Notes: generated by a model from the sequence alone, not told the origin. Positions 46,667 through 56,316 are shown, counted from the stretch's first letter. The stretch: DNA of 64,000 nucleotides from Endozoicomonas montiporae CL-33 (GCF_001583435.1 NZ_CP013251.1:1750617-1814616); one strand, 5' to 3'. Program-made: numbers and translations.

Positions 46667-47190
46667 TTACGCCAACCAGACCAAAGAAGCTGTCAACTGA
46701 AGCATTCCCAAGTAATTTCGACCCAACCGTTCGTATCGGGTTGCGATTCTCCGGAAGTGCTTCAGCTTTTGAAATAACCTTTCTACAAGATTGCGCTCCT
46801 TGTAAAGCTCTCTGTCATAGAGCCTTGGTTGCAGTCTTCCTTTTCTCGGCGGGATAACCGGTTCAGCCCCTATACAGCCGATAGCCAGAATGAATGCATC
46901 TGAGTCATAGCCTTTATCTGCAAGAACATAATCTGCAGAAAAAGCCTCTATTAATGCATTTGCCTGACCATATTCTGATGCTTGACCTGCTGTCAGTATT
47001 AAGCGAACCGGATTTCCCAGAGCATCTACAGCAGCATGGATTTTAGTCGTCAGACCACCTCTTGATTTGCCAACGGCCTCATCATCTTGAGCTGTTTTTT
47101 TGGTGCTCCATGCTGATGAACTCGAGCAATACTGCCGTCTACCATCAGATACTCAAGATCCTTATCCTTGGAAAGCTCTTCAAAGATGTC
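46667..47190 (-). pseudogene. IS5 transposase, 3' part (copy 2)
   Basis: Carries the orfA end, the A7 slip site and the whole orfB portion (TTKIHAAVDALGNP through TASLVWLA) on the far side of the IS1 insertion. No start. Identical in layout to the same region of copy 3. Confidence 0.85.
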
Positions 47191-47216
47191 GCCCCACGGG
47201 TAGTGGGCCAGAACTG

Positions 47217-47720
47217 TTATATCGCGTGAATATTGACCCCAAACTCAACTTTATTAATCAATAATCCAATAACAATATCGTGCATCTTTTCGAGCTTTGA
47301 AAAACAAATTGTCTTTCTGGCCAACCGTTTAATCCAAGTCCGAAAATTAAGGTTTTTACGCTCTATCTTCTGAGTGTTTGCTTTACCAATAATATGCATG
47401 TTTTCATCAAGGTGTCGCTCATAGGCTCCCCAATCATCGGTGTAAAATTTATTAATACCAAATGGCTTCAGAAGTGTTTTGAGTTCTTTAAAAACTTCAT
47501 CTTTCCGTTTTCCGAAAACATAAGCAAGCACGGTATTTGTAGCGTGATCAACAGCATACCAAAGCCAGCGTTGGTTCGATTTATCATGAACATACGACCA
47601 CTGCTCATCTAGCTCAGCCTCTTGGCAGACAAGCCCTACATGAATAATTGCATCTGACTTGAGATCAATAGTTTGAATATTTGGGTTGACCTTTACCAGA
47701 CCGCTTTCATTTTTTTTAGA
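47217..47720 (-). CDS. insB: IS1 transposase InsB frame (copy B)
   Basis: Same DDE frame as in copy A (AYVFGKRKDEVFKELKTLL, FYTDDWGAYERHLDENMHII, KIERKNLNFRTWIKRLARKT). Entered by -1 slippage on an A8 run (47710-47717) that has one base fewer than in copy A because of an A to T change. This may lower frameshifting. Confidence 0.85.
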   Translation of the reverse strand, partial: SKKNESGLVKVNPNIQTIDLKSDAIIHVGLVCQEAELDEQWSYVHDKSNQRWLWYAVDHATNTVLAYVFGKRKDEVFKELKTLLKPFGINKFYTDDWGAYERHLDENMHIIGKANTQKIERKNLNFRTWIKRLARKTICFSKLEKMHDIVIGLLINKVEFGVNIHAI

Positions 47721-47974
47721 GTCTTTATTACTGTTGTCTTGCTTATTCCGAGTACTTTACTTGTATCCCTGATTCCGCTGCCATTTATTGCCATATCGAT
47801 GATTTTTTCTTTAACGCCAGGCTCACAGGCCTTGTAGCGATATTCAAGCATGAAGGTTTTGATTTCACATTTGTCATTACAGCAATAGTATCGTGGAACA
47901 TCATGAGTGCTGTATCCGAAAGGCCGAACTTGGTTACTGCCACATGTTGTACAGAGGACTTGCGTAAGGCACAT
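47693..47974 (-). CDS. insA: IS1 InsA protein (copy B)
   Basis: 93 residues, same as copy A except near the end, LKKMKAVW for LKKKKAVW. Zinc ribbon and helix-turn-helix retained. Confidence 0.88.
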   Translation of the reverse strand: MCLTQVLCTTCGSNQVRPFGYSTHDVPRYYCCNDKCEIKTFMLEYRYKACEPGVKEKIIDMAINGSGIRDTSKVLGISKTTVIKTLKKMKAVW

Positions 47975-48053
47975 TTTTAAACCGCATTTTTCAAAGTTGC
48001 CGAATGTCGTATTTTAGCAGACAGGGCTAGAATCACAGAACTGTGCCACTACC

Positions 48054-48296
48054 GCCCCACGTTCCCTTGTGGCACCAACGGTTATAGCGAACATAAACTC
48101 TGTGCCAATTTCCGAAAGAATTTGGTAGGTCTCTCCATGGTGCTCCAGTTCTGGCAATCCACAGAACAGCTTCGAGAAACTTGCGATTATCCTTGGCTGT
48201 TACTCCACAGTCTGATGATTTTCCTGGCAGGAGGTCTTTGATTCGATTCCATTGATCATTGCGGAGAACTGTACGAGGCATAGTGAACCAAAAAAG
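48054..48296 (-). pseudogene. IS5 transposase, 5' part (copy 2)
   Basis: Starts MPRTVLRNDQWNRIKDLLPG at 48296 and runs to KGTWG where IS1 copy B enters. Same N-terminal portion as copies 1 and 3. Confidence 0.85.
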
Positions 48297-48349
48297 CCGC
48301 AAACTATACCTCAAACATGCATACTTGAGCTAATTGAGAACGCCCCCTA

Positions 48350-49669
48350 GTGCTGGAAAGCTCTAATATACATACACCTCATGTTGTGTTCTGATCTGCA
48401 TCCATTTTTCGCCCCCAGCTTTGTCAGAAGCAGCACGGATGCAGTCAAAACACACCCAGAAAATCGTCTTGTCAGACCAGCAGCGTAAAGACCTTGAGCT
48501 CATAGTCCGCAGACGCAAAAGTAGTCAGTCACTTGTGCTCAGAGCCAAAATCATACTGGCTGGTGCAGAAGGTAAAAGCCTGCTCGGAACAGCTAAAAAA
48601 TTAAAATGTACCAGAGAAACGGTTACCCGCTGGCGCAAGCACTGGGTCGAACGACCTGATGACCAATCCACCCTGGAAAAGCTGAAAGAAGCCCAAAGGC
48701 CGGGCACTCCGCCCAAGTTTACCGCTGAACAGATTTGCCAGATTATTGCCCTGTCTTGCGACAAGCCAGAAGACCATGGCTACCCCTTCAGCCATTGGTC
48801 AGAAAGCTTATTAGCCATGGTGGCAGTAGACAAAAAAATTGTCTCATCCATCTCGCAGAGACAGGTGGGGCGTTTTTTAAAATCAGGCCGACATTCGTCC
48901 AGACAAGGTCAAAGGCTGGGTTGATACTCCGAAAGATGAAGCGTTTGAAATCCGCTGCGCCGATATATGTGACACCTATCAGAAAGCCGTTGAGCGTGCA
49001 GAGCAAGGCATCAATACCTTTTCCTTTGATGAAAAAACAGGCATGCAAGCTCTGGAGCCCGTGAAACCAAACAAACTGGTTAAGCCGGGTCACATAGAAA
49101 AGCGTGAGTTTGAGTATACTCGTCATGGAACGCAAGCTTTGCTGGCCGGTATGGATGTGGCTACAGGAAAGATAATTCCTCTTATTAGAGATACTCGAAC
49201 AGAGCAGGATTTTGCTGACTGGCTGGATCTTGTTCTGGCCAGTGACCCAAAGGCAGCAGGTTGGCATTTGGTCATGGATCAGCTCAATACACACATGTCA
49301 GAAGCGGCTGTCATGAAGGTTGCAGCTATCGAAAACACACCAGCTAATGAGCTTGGCGTCAAAGGTAAATCCGGTATTTTGAAAAATATGGAAACTCGGG
49401 CGGCTTACCTCAGTGACCCATCCCATAAAGTAGTATTTCATTACACGCCAAAGCACGCATCATGGCTGAATCAAATTGAAATCTGGTTTTCCATTTTGGT
49501 GAGACGGTTTTTGAAAAGAGGCATATTTACATCAACTGAAGACCTGAAAACCAGACTTCATGGTTTTGTAGATTTCTTCAATGAGCGGATGGCCAAGCCT
49601 TTTAAGTGGACTTATCGGGCTCGGCCTCTGCAAGCATAAGAGTGTATGGATATTAGAGCTTTCCAGCAC
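48350..49669 (+). mobile_element. IS630-family element
   Basis: 1320 bp with 20-bp ends GTGCTGGAAAGCTCTAATAT and the complement at 49650-49669. TA flanks both ends (48348-48349, 49670-49671), the IS630 target duplication. The left TA is the same TA that bounds IS5 copy 2, and the right one also bounds the MITE. The transposase is frameshifted. Confidence 0.92.
48439..49639 (+). pseudogene. IS630-family transposase with a frameshift
   Basis: The first frame runs from MQSKHTQKIVLSDQQRKDLE with a helix-turn-helix (GTAKKLKCTRETVTRWRKHW) to VGRFLKSGRHSS. The second frame carries KGWVDTPKDEAFEIRCADIC, FSFDEKTGMQALEP (first Asp), HLVMDQLNTHMSEA (second Asp) and HASWLNQIEIWFSILVRRFL (Glu). Removing one T from TTTAAAATCAGG near 48889 gives VGRFLKQADIRPDKVKG and joins both. 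Either degraded or dependent on frameshifting. Confidence 0.85.
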
Positions 49670-49671
49670 TA

Positions 49672-49832
49672 GGAGGCTGTCCGAGAATAGTCTGCCCTAC
49701 TGTGGTCGTAGTAAATTGGTCTAAAAATCCGCTTTTGTTCGTCAAATAGCTCGCCATTCTCCTCTCAAAACCGAATCTTTATCCTCAATTTTCTACGATC
49801 CTCGCTACGGGCGCTATTCTTGGACAGCCTCC
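49672..49832. repeat. 161-bp MITE next to IS630
   Basis: Ends GGAGGCTGTCCGAGAATAG and CTATTCTTGGACAGCCTCC are complementary with one mismatch. TA lies on each side. The interior is also roughly self-complementary (CTGTGGTCGTAGTAAATT against AATTTTCTACGATCCTCGC), so it folds into one long hairpin. No coding capacity. It uses the same TA that ends the IS630. Confidence 0.75.
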
Positions 49833-49955
49833 TAGCGTTTAAAGAAAGCCGGACGTTTAAATAAAAGCAAAATTTGCTATGATCCCCAAAGGCTGTCACT
49901 TTCAATGCCGTGGCAGTTTTCTGAACAATAATAAAAACGACAACGGATTCCCATC

Positions 49956-51167
49956 ATGGCAAGCAGTAATGCACGTCGTCAGCTGTTCATCTCTCTGGCT
50001 GTTCTGGCTATTTGTGCAGGCATCGGTTTTGGCTTAACAAAGCTGAGCAAGCCCCCGGAAGAAGAGAAACAAATCACCACTATTCCTCTGGTCGAGTCAC
50101 GAGTACTGGCAACCGAATCGGTTCGGTTTTCAATCAACAGTCAGGGGGTTGTGCATCCGGCCATTGAAACAACGTTAGTGACACAGGTCTCTGGTTTGAT
50201 CACCGAGGTGGCACCGGTGTTTGTCAGTGGTGGCGTTTTTCAAAAAGGCGATCTTTTGGTCCGGATTGACGACAGTGACTATCGGGTGGCGGTACGTCAG
50301 GCTGAGGCGTCTCTCGCTGCCAGTGAAGCTCGCCTGACCGAAGAAACAGCCCGTTCCAAAGCTGAAAAACAAAGCTGGTTGCGCAGTGGTCGCAAGCTGG
50401 AAGATGCGCCCGAACTCCTCCTCCGTGAACCTTATGTAGCAGAAGCCAGAGCTCAGGTGAAGGCAGCCGGTGCCCAGCTGGATAAAGCCCTCAGAGATCT
50501 TGAGCGAACAGTTATTCGGGCACCATACGATGGCATGGTGCGAGAGAGGATGGTCAATCTTGGTCAGTTTCTGGGTACAGGAGCCCAGCTTGGTATGGTG
50601 TTTTCGGTAGGGTCTTCGGAAGTGCGCCTGCCATTAAAACCGGCGGATCTTGCCTTCATTGATTTGCCTGCAGCCGGACGACAGGTTTCATCCGACATTC
50701 AGGTCTCTCTCAGTCAATCTCTGGGGGGGCAAACGGTTACCTGGGAAGCCGATCTGGTCAGGGTGGAAGGAACGGTGGACGAGAAAAGTCGTATGCATTA
50801 TGTCGTTGCCCGCGTTACTGACCCGTATGCGCTTAATCCTGCCAAAGGGAATGACTCCCAAAACCCTGAACCATTGAAAGCGGGAAGCTTTGTGACTGCC
50901 CGGCTACAGGGCGGCGAAGTGGAAGGGCTGTTTCAGATCCCTCGTCGTGCAGTCTACGCCGATGGCAAGGTGATGGTGATTGATGATAACAACAGTTTGC
51001 GTTATCGGACGATCCAGCCGGTTTATGCCGATGAAAACAAAGTTTATGTGTCCCATGGACTAATAGCCGGAGAGCGCTTGTGTCTGACACCGCTGACGAA
51101 CCCAGTGGAGGGCATGAAAGTCAGGCTGTCTTCTAATGCAACGAAATCCATTAATAATAACGGCTAA
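49956..51167 (+). CDS. RND efflux periplasmic adaptor (membrane fusion protein)
   Basis: 403 residues. N-terminal membrane helix (LFISLAVLAICAGIGFGLTK), a barrel-sandwich/lipoyl half (VSGLITEVAPVFVSGGVFQK, GDLLVRIDDSDYRVAVRQAE), a helical hairpin (AEARAQVKAAGAQLDKALRD), the second lipoyl half (TVIRAPYDGMVRERMVNLG) and beta-barrel. Joins the inner-membrane pump to an outer-membrane channel; no channel gene is nearby, so TolC-like protein must come from elsewhere. Nine bases before the pump gene. Confidence 0.92.
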   Translation: MASSNARRQLFISLAVLAICAGIGFGLTKLSKPPEEEKQITTIPLVESRVLATESVRFSINSQGVVHPAIETTLVTQVSGLITEVAPVFVSGGVFQKGDLLVRIDDSDYRVAVRQAEASLAASEARLTEETARSKAEKQSWLRSGRKLEDAPELLLREPYVAEARAQVKAAGAQLDKALRDLERTVIRAPYDGMVRERMVNLGQFLGTGAQLGMVFSVGSSEVRLPLKPADLAFIDLPAAGRQVSSDIQVSLSQSLGGQTVTWEADLVRVEGTVDEKSRMHYVVARVTDPYALNPAKGNDSQNPEPLKAGSFVTARLQGGEVEGLFQIPRRAVYADGKVMVIDDNNSLRYRTIQPVYADENKVYVSHGLIAGERLCLTPLTNPVEGMKVRLSSNATKSINNNG

Positions 51168-51176
51168 ACAGGTGGC

Positions 51177-54100
51177 ATGATGTCGCACAATCATGATGAC
51201 AGCGTGTACAAAAAAGGGGTGATCGCCTGGTTTGCCAATAATCCGGTGGCAGCTAACCTGCTAATGCTCACCATTATTGTCGCGGGTCTTCTCAGCACCT
51301 ATTCCATCAAGAAAACTATATTTCCGGATTTTGCCGCAGACACTATTCAGGTGTCGGTTAGCTATCCCGGTGCTGGTGCTGATGACATAGAACAAAGTGT
51401 TGTACTCAAAATCGAGGAAGCGGTCAGGGATCTGTCGGGTATCAAAAAGGTGGTGAGTACCGCCAGAGAAGGACTTGGGCGTGTTCGCATCGAGGTGGAA
51501 ACCGGTTTTGATCTGGATACACTCTACAACGATGTCAAAGTCTCTGTGGAAGGTTTAACGACACTGCCTGTTGATGTAGAAACGCCGGTGATCACCAAGA
51601 TCGAGCCTGAAAATCGTGTGTTACTGGTCACCGTATTTGGCGATATTGAAAGACTGTCACTGCAACGAACGGCGCAATCGTTGCAGGAAGCGTTATTGAC
51701 ATTGCCGACGGTGACCAAAACCCGGTTGCTGGGTGAAGACGATCTGGAAATTTCTATTCAATTGTCAGAATCGGCGCTACGAAAGTACGGCTTAACGTTT
51801 GATGAAGTGGCAAGGGCATTGAAAAGCGCTTCCATTGATGTTGCCGGAGGTTCAATTAAAACCCGCGATGGGGATATTTCAGTTAAAACCCGCGGGCAGG
51901 CGTATACCGGCTTTGACTTTGCCGACTTTGTTGTAAGAACCAATGCCGATGGCAGTCGGCTTTATCTGCGGGATATCGCCGATATACACGACGGCTTTGT
52001 CGAGGATGAAGGTATTGTCCGGTTTAATGGCAGGGAAGCGATTACCATCAGTGTGATTTCCGAAGGGGATATCAGCGCTCTGCAAACTTCCAGGGATGTA
52101 CGTCACTTTTTGGGTAATTATCAGAGTCAGCTGCCGGTCAGTGTGGAGGCCCGACCTTGGGGTGATGGGGCTTATTACCTGAAAAGTCGTCTGAACATGA
52201 TGATGAAAAACATGCTCAGTGGCGGCGTTCTGGTGTTTCTGCTGTTAACCCTGTTTTTGCGTATGAGGGTGGCGTTCTGGGTAGTGGTGGGTATTCCGGT
52301 CTGTTTTCTCGGAGCCATCTGGCTAATGCCCAATGCCCTGATGCCGGTGTCTATCAATATGCTCAGCCTGTTCGGCTTTATTCTGGTGCTTGGGGTGGTG
52401 GTGGATGATGCCATCATTATGGGTGAGAGTGCCTACACCAGCATTTCCCGTTACGGGCATACGACGGATAACGTCGTGGCGGGTGTTCATCGGGTGGTGG
52501 TGCCCGCTACCTTCGGTGTATTAACGACCATGGCTGCCTTTTTGCCGGTGTTGTTCGTTACCGGTCAGGCGTCGCCATTCTTTCATGCCATTGGTCTGGT
52601 GGTGATTCTCTGCCTGTTCTTTTCCCTTGTGGAATCAAAACTGATTTTGCCTGCACATCTTGCCCATATGCGTAAAGTTGAAGCGGGTAAGCCTCCGTCG
52701 AACCGTCTGGCAAGGTTGCAAAATCGCGTTGACCACGGATTGCAGTGGTTTGTAAATACGGTTTATCAGCCGCTGATGGAAAAGGCGCTGCGTAATCGTT
52801 ATGTCACTCTCAGTGTGTTTGCCGGTGTGATGATCATTACGGTGAGCGTGATGGTCAGTCCGCTGATTCGTTTTGTGTTCTTTCCGAAAATTCCCAGCGA
52901 TATGATCGAAGTGACACTGGATATGCACGCAGGTGTTTCCATTGCCGACCGAAATGACACTTTGATTCGCCTGGAACAGGCCGCTATGCGTGTGGATGAA
53001 CGTTACCGACAGGAAAACGAAGGCGAAACGCTGGTTGAAAGTCTGATGCTCTGGTCAAGAGGTGATGACGAGGGTGTGATTATTGCCGAGTTGAGCAAAG
53101 CGGAAGCGCGTTCTATTGAAGTGGGCGAGGTCGCGAATTTGTGGCGCGATGAAGCCGGAGCCATGGTCGGGGTGCAGAAACTTGATTTTTCTACCGAGCG
53201 CCATGCGGGTGGTTCCAAACCCGTCTATTTTCGTTTGAGCAGTAATGACAACGAACAGCTGCAAAAGGCTGCTGCAGAGCTCGAAGCGCAGTTACGATCC
53301 TACCGTGGTGTGTACGATGTCGAGAACACGACAGAGTCTGCCATTGATGAAGTGATTCTGGATATTCTCCCAGGAGCCCAGGCGTTGGGATTGAATCTTG
53401 CCAGCCTGGGTAATCAGGTGCGTCAGGGCTTTTATGGGCAGGAAGTTCAGAAAATCCAGCGCGGTCGTGAAGAGGTCAAGGTGATTCTGCGTTATCCAAG
53501 GGAAGATCGTGATGATTTAACCGATCTGGATAGGGTGCGCATCCGGACAGCGGATGGCAGTGAGGTACCATTTTACCAGGTGGCGACGATTACACCGGGG
53601 CAGGGCACCAGCTATATTCGGCGAACCAATGGTAAGCGTGCTCTGGCGGTATCGGCCAACGTTGATGTGAAGCGGATTGAGCCTGATACGGTCATCAAGG
53701 ATGTCAGAGAGAACTTCCTGCCGGATCTTTATGCCCGTTATCCGGACGTCGCCAGTGGTCTGGACGGTGCCAGCCTGGAACAGAAACAAACGGTTAAGCA
53801 ATTATCGGTTCTGGGTTCTGTGGCCCTGCTGATGATCTATGCCCTGATTGCTATTCCCCTTCGTTCTTATGTTCAACCGTTGTTGATTATGGCAATTATT
53901 CCTTTCGGGCTGGTGGGAGCTCTGATTGGACATCTGTTGATGGGTAAGTCGTTCAGCCTGATGTCCACCTTTGGTCTGATCGCCCTTGCCGGTGTACTGG
54001 TGAATGACAGTCTGATCCTTGTGGATTTCATTAATAAGGCGAAGGCAACAGGCAAAAGCGTCTATGAAGCTGCAATATACGCAGGGCGCGAGCGCTTTCG

Positions 54101-54341
54101 GGCGATTATACTGACGTCCCTGACGACCTTCCTCGGACTGGTGCCCATTACCATGGAAAAAAGCCTGCAGGCTCAGGCGGTGTCGCCCATGGCGATTTCC
54201 CTTGGATTCGGGATTCTGTTTGCTACCGCTATTACGCTTATTCTGACACCCACTCTGTATGTGGTGATCAGCGAGCTGGGGCAGGGTTTTCGCAGGCTCT
54301 GGCACGGTGCAGGGTCGGCAAAGCCTGTGGAGGACAAGTAG
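51177..54341 (+). CDS. RND-family efflux pump permease
   Basis: 1054-residue inner-membrane pump of the AcrB/MexB superfamily. N-terminus WFANNPVAANLLMLTIIVAG and GLLSTYSIKKTIFPDFAADT; TM4 region LFGFILVLGVVVDDAIIMGE with the proton-relay Asp pair; C-terminal MSTFGLIALAGVLVNDSLIL and LTSLTTFLGLVPITMEKSLQ. Two large periplasmic domains. This type (IFPDF start) sits in the group of less studied RND pumps; drug or metabolite unknown. Confidence 0.93.
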   Translation: MMSHNHDDSVYKKGVIAWFANNPVAANLLMLTIIVAGLLSTYSIKKTIFPDFAADTIQVSVSYPGAGADDIEQSVVLKIEEAVRDLSGIKKVVSTAREGLGRVRIEVETGFDLDTLYNDVKVSVEGLTTLPVDVETPVITKIEPENRVLLVTVFGDIERLSLQRTAQSLQEALLTLPTVTKTRLLGEDDLEISIQLSESALRKYGLTFDEVARALKSASIDVAGGSIKTRDGDISVKTRGQAYTGFDFADFVVRTNADGSRLYLRDIADIHDGFVEDEGIVRFNGREAITISVISEGDISALQTSRDVRHFLGNYQSQLPVSVEARPWGDGAYYLKSRLNMMMKNMLSGGVLVFLLLTLFLRMRVAFWVVVGIPVCFLGAIWLMPNALMPVSINMLSLFGFILVLGVVVDDAIIMGESAYTSISRYGHTTDNVVAGVHRVVVPATFGVLTTMAAFLPVLFVTGQASPFFHAIGLVVILCLFFSLVESKLILPAHLAHMRKVEAGKPPSNRLARLQNRVDHGLQWFVNTVYQPLMEKALRNRYVTLSVFAGVMIITVSVMVSPLIRFVFFPKIPSDMIEVTLDMHAGVSIADRNDTLIRLEQAAMRVDERYRQENEGETLVESLMLWSRGDDEGVIIAELSKAEARSIEVGEVANLWRDEAGAMVGVQKLDFSTERHAGGSKPVYFRLSSNDNEQLQKAAAELEAQLRSYRGVYDVENTTESAIDEVILDILPGAQALGLNLASLGNQVRQGFYGQEVQKIQRGREEVKVILRYPREDRDDLTDLDRVRIRTADGSEVPFYQVATITPGQGTSYIRRTNGKRALAVSANVDVKRIEPDTVIKDVRENFLPDLYARYPDVASGLDGASLEQKQTVKQLSVLGSVALLMIYALIAIPLRSYVQPLLIMAIIPFGLVGALIGHLLMGKSFSLMSTFGLIALAGVLVNDSLILVDFINKAKATGKSVYEAAIYAGRERFRAIILTSLTTFLGLVPITMEKSLQAQAVSPMAISLGFGILFATAITLILTPTLYVVISELGQGFRRLWHGAGSAKPVEDK

Positions 54342-54397
54342 CTTGGGGGCTTGGAGAGTTGAGTGCTTAAGCCTTTTGCCTGCTGTCGGTTAAAACA

Positions 54398-54598
54398 TCA
54401 GAGCAGGTAAAGGCAGAGCATAAAAATCAGCCCTGGTGCGAAAAAGCCGATGAGTGCGCCAGATTCACGATCTCCCCACTTTCGTTCAGAGAACTCTCCA
54501 ACCATATAAGTGGCAAATGTCCAGATACCAAGGCAGATAAGAACGATTATCCAGCCGGTCAGCGTCATGTTTTCCAGCATTTGATGAAGATTGAACAT
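54398..54598 (-). CDS. Small two-helix membrane protein
   Basis: 66 residues with two hydrophobic helices: LTGWIIVLICLGIWTFATYM and GALIGFFAPGLIFMLCLYLL, joined by a charged loop (GEFSERKWGDRE). No family recognised. Converges with the RND pump gene. Confidence 0.55.
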   Translation of the reverse strand: MFNLHQMLENMTLTGWIIVLICLGIWTFATYMVGEFSERKWGDRESGALIGFFAPGLIFMLCLYLL

Positions 54599-54809
54599 AT
54601 TACTACCTCATAACTGTTTTATTGTTCGGTCTGGCTTCCTGAGATCAGGATAGTCGCAGTTCGTAAATTTGCTCTGTCATGGTTTAGATATTGAACAACG
54701 GGCTGAGTTCCGGTGAACAGATCAACGGATGTCAGATTCACTGACCGGCTTGTTATGAACCTGCTGTATTGGTTTGGCTCAAAGGCTTCAGGCAGAAAGG
54801 AGAGTCTGA

Positions 54810-56273
54810 ATGAATGTATCGAATGTAATGAGTTTTACCACTGGACGGCATGATGAGAAATTTGTGGCGCAGTGTAGCTCTTCTGAAACCAGCGACCAGA
54901 CTTCATCGGATTCAGATACGACTGAAACAAGCAGTACGGACAATAAAAGTGATACTTCAGTATCAAAGGTAAAATCAGAGAAAACCATCGGGTTGGCTGA
55001 ACCTTGTGAAAGCCAGAACTCCGGATCTTCAAACAATCAGCTGAACAGAACGCCGGGGTTCTTTGAATCGCGTTTAAGAGATAAACCATTTTCCCAGTTT
55101 GATTCAAATGATGTTAATGCTCTATTTGGTTTGGATGGTGAGGATGATTCATTTGTTTTAACAGGGACCAAAGTACCGGGTCTGCCTATGCCGGCAGAAA
55201 CACCGGGTAAGGTGCACTTAATACCGTTTGAACGTGGTAAAAAGCTGGATGAGATTAGTCCGGGAGTCCTTCACAGGCTGAAAGGGCTTCAAAAGCTTGG
55301 TGAAGGCAGCTTTGGTCGGGTTTATTTTGTGGACAAGACTGTTAAGGGAGTAGAGAATGGGGCGCTGAAGCAGTTTCTTGCCGGTCAGGAAGGTTTTTCT
55401 GAACGCCAGCACAGGCAAGCAGCCAGAGAAGTATTTACGCACATTGAGTTTGACCACCCTAATATTGTTAAAGCGATGGCTTACCATGTTTGCCAAGAGT
55501 CTGTGATGCTTCTAATGGAAGCGTTATCCGGTGATCTTGAACAGTTTGTAATGAACTCAAAAGGAGAGTTACTCCTTGTTAATCTACTGGGTATATTGGA
55601 AGGTATTTTTTGTGGTGTGGAGTATCTCCATAAAGACTGCAAACTCTTGCATGGTGATCTTAAGCTGAAGAACATTCTTCTGGATAATCAGGGTAAAGCT
55701 AAAATTACAGACTTTGGTTTTGCCTCTCGAATTGATAAGCCCAGAACGCTCGCCAGTGAACCCCCCTGTTTTTATATGGCACCGGAATTAACAAGCCAGC
55801 AGCGGGAACACATGAGTGAAAAAACCGAGATTTTCTGTCTTGGGATTATTGCTTTACAGTTATTGGAGAATGAGGTGCTGTTTCATGCCTGGGTGAATCA
55901 GTCACACCTCCGCGAAAGTGACTTTTCTTACAGCCCCGGGCTTTTTAAAGCCTATCAGGATTATTTTAATAAAGCTGATTCAGCAGAGCTGGATAAAGTA
56001 AACGGCAAGCCGGTGATCACCAGTGTAGTTGATGCGAAAGAAATAGCCTCAAAGTATCGTACGGATCAAGGTGTCAGTAAAAAACATCTGGAGGAATTCA
56101 TTCAGAAGATGGTGTTGCAATGCATGAGCCATTCCCCGGAAGACCGGTTAACGCTGTCAGAGGCTAAAGATTTTCTGATGCAGTTCATAAAGCAGTATCA
56201 GGAAGGCTCTGCTACTAAAAAACACAAGACCAGAGGCGCTTCAGACATACCCGCCAAGAAAAAACTGTTTTGA
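54810..56273 (+). CDS. Eukaryotic-type Ser/Thr protein kinase, candidate effector
   Basis: 487 residues, no signal peptide or membrane helix. Residues 1-150 are a disordered Ser/Thr/Asp-rich leader. The kinase domain is ~160-460: glycine loop LGEGSFGRVYF (163-173), Lys187 in ALKQF, Glu207 in the C-helix, catalytic loop HGDLKLKNILL (281-291, Asp283, Lys285, Asn288), DFG 301-303, APE 324-326. All catalytic residues are present, so activity is expected. Unlike bacterial PknB-type kinases it has no sensor or membrane part and looks more like a translocated kinase. The C-terminus KKHKTRG then AKKKLF resembles a bipartite nuclear signal. AT-richer than the flanking RND and AbgT genes. Confidence 0.85.
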   Translation: MNVSNVMSFTTGRHDEKFVAQCSSSETSDQTSSDSDTTETSSTDNKSDTSVSKVKSEKTIGLAEPCESQNSGSSNNQLNRTPGFFESRLRDKPFSQFDSNDVNALFGLDGEDDSFVLTGTKVPGLPMPAETPGKVHLIPFERGKKLDEISPGVLHRLKGLQKLGEGSFGRVYFVDKTVKGVENGALKQFLAGQEGFSERQHRQAAREVFTHIEFDHPNIVKAMAYHVCQESVMLLMEALSGDLEQFVMNSKGELLLVNLLGILEGIFCGVEYLHKDCKLLHGDLKLKNILLDNQGKAKITDFGFASRIDKPRTLASEPPCFYMAPELTSQQREHMSEKTEIFCLGIIALQLLENEVLFHAWVNQSHLRESDFSYSPGLFKAYQDYFNKADSAELDKVNGKPVITSVVDAKEIASKYRTDQGVSKKHLEEFIQKMVLQCMSHSPEDRLTLSEAKDFLMQFIKQYQEGSATKKHKTRGASDIPAKKKLF

Positions 56274-56316
56274 TCATCACCAAGGCAACCGAAGTCAGCT
56301 GCCTTTAGGATGATCA
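56271..56316. terminator. Bidirectional hairpin between kinase and AbgT genes
   Basis: TGATCATCACCAAGGCA and TGCCTTTAGGATGATCA pair with three mismatches across a 12-base loop. It begins at the kinase stop codon and lies 14 bases beyond the AbgT gene stop on the other strand. Confidence 0.5.

Larger units (their letters stand above)
47199..48053 (-). mobile_element. IS1-family element, copy B, inside IS5 copy 2
   Basis: 855 bp, the same ends as copy A. GCCCCACG is duplicated on both sides (47191-47198 and 48054-48061); the uninterrupted IS5 copy 3 has GCCCCACG once at the same place (60369-60376), which proves the insertion. Differs from copy A by very few bases, including A to T in the slip run. 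Confidence 0.95.
46653..48347 (-). mobile_element. IS5-family element, copy 2, split by IS1 copy B
   Basis: Ends GGGGGCGTTCTCAATTACG (46653) and the complement of GGGGGCGTTCTCAATTAGC (48347), TA on both sides. The transposase is cut by the IS1-type insertion at 47199-48053. The rest is almost identical to copy 3. Same orientation as copy 3, opposite to copy 1. Confidence 0.92.

Noticed and set aside
54810..56273. HGD for HRD in the kinase considered as a pseudokinase sign
   Set aside because: The catalytic Asp, Lys, Asn, DFG and ATP-binding Lys are all present; HGD kinases can be active.
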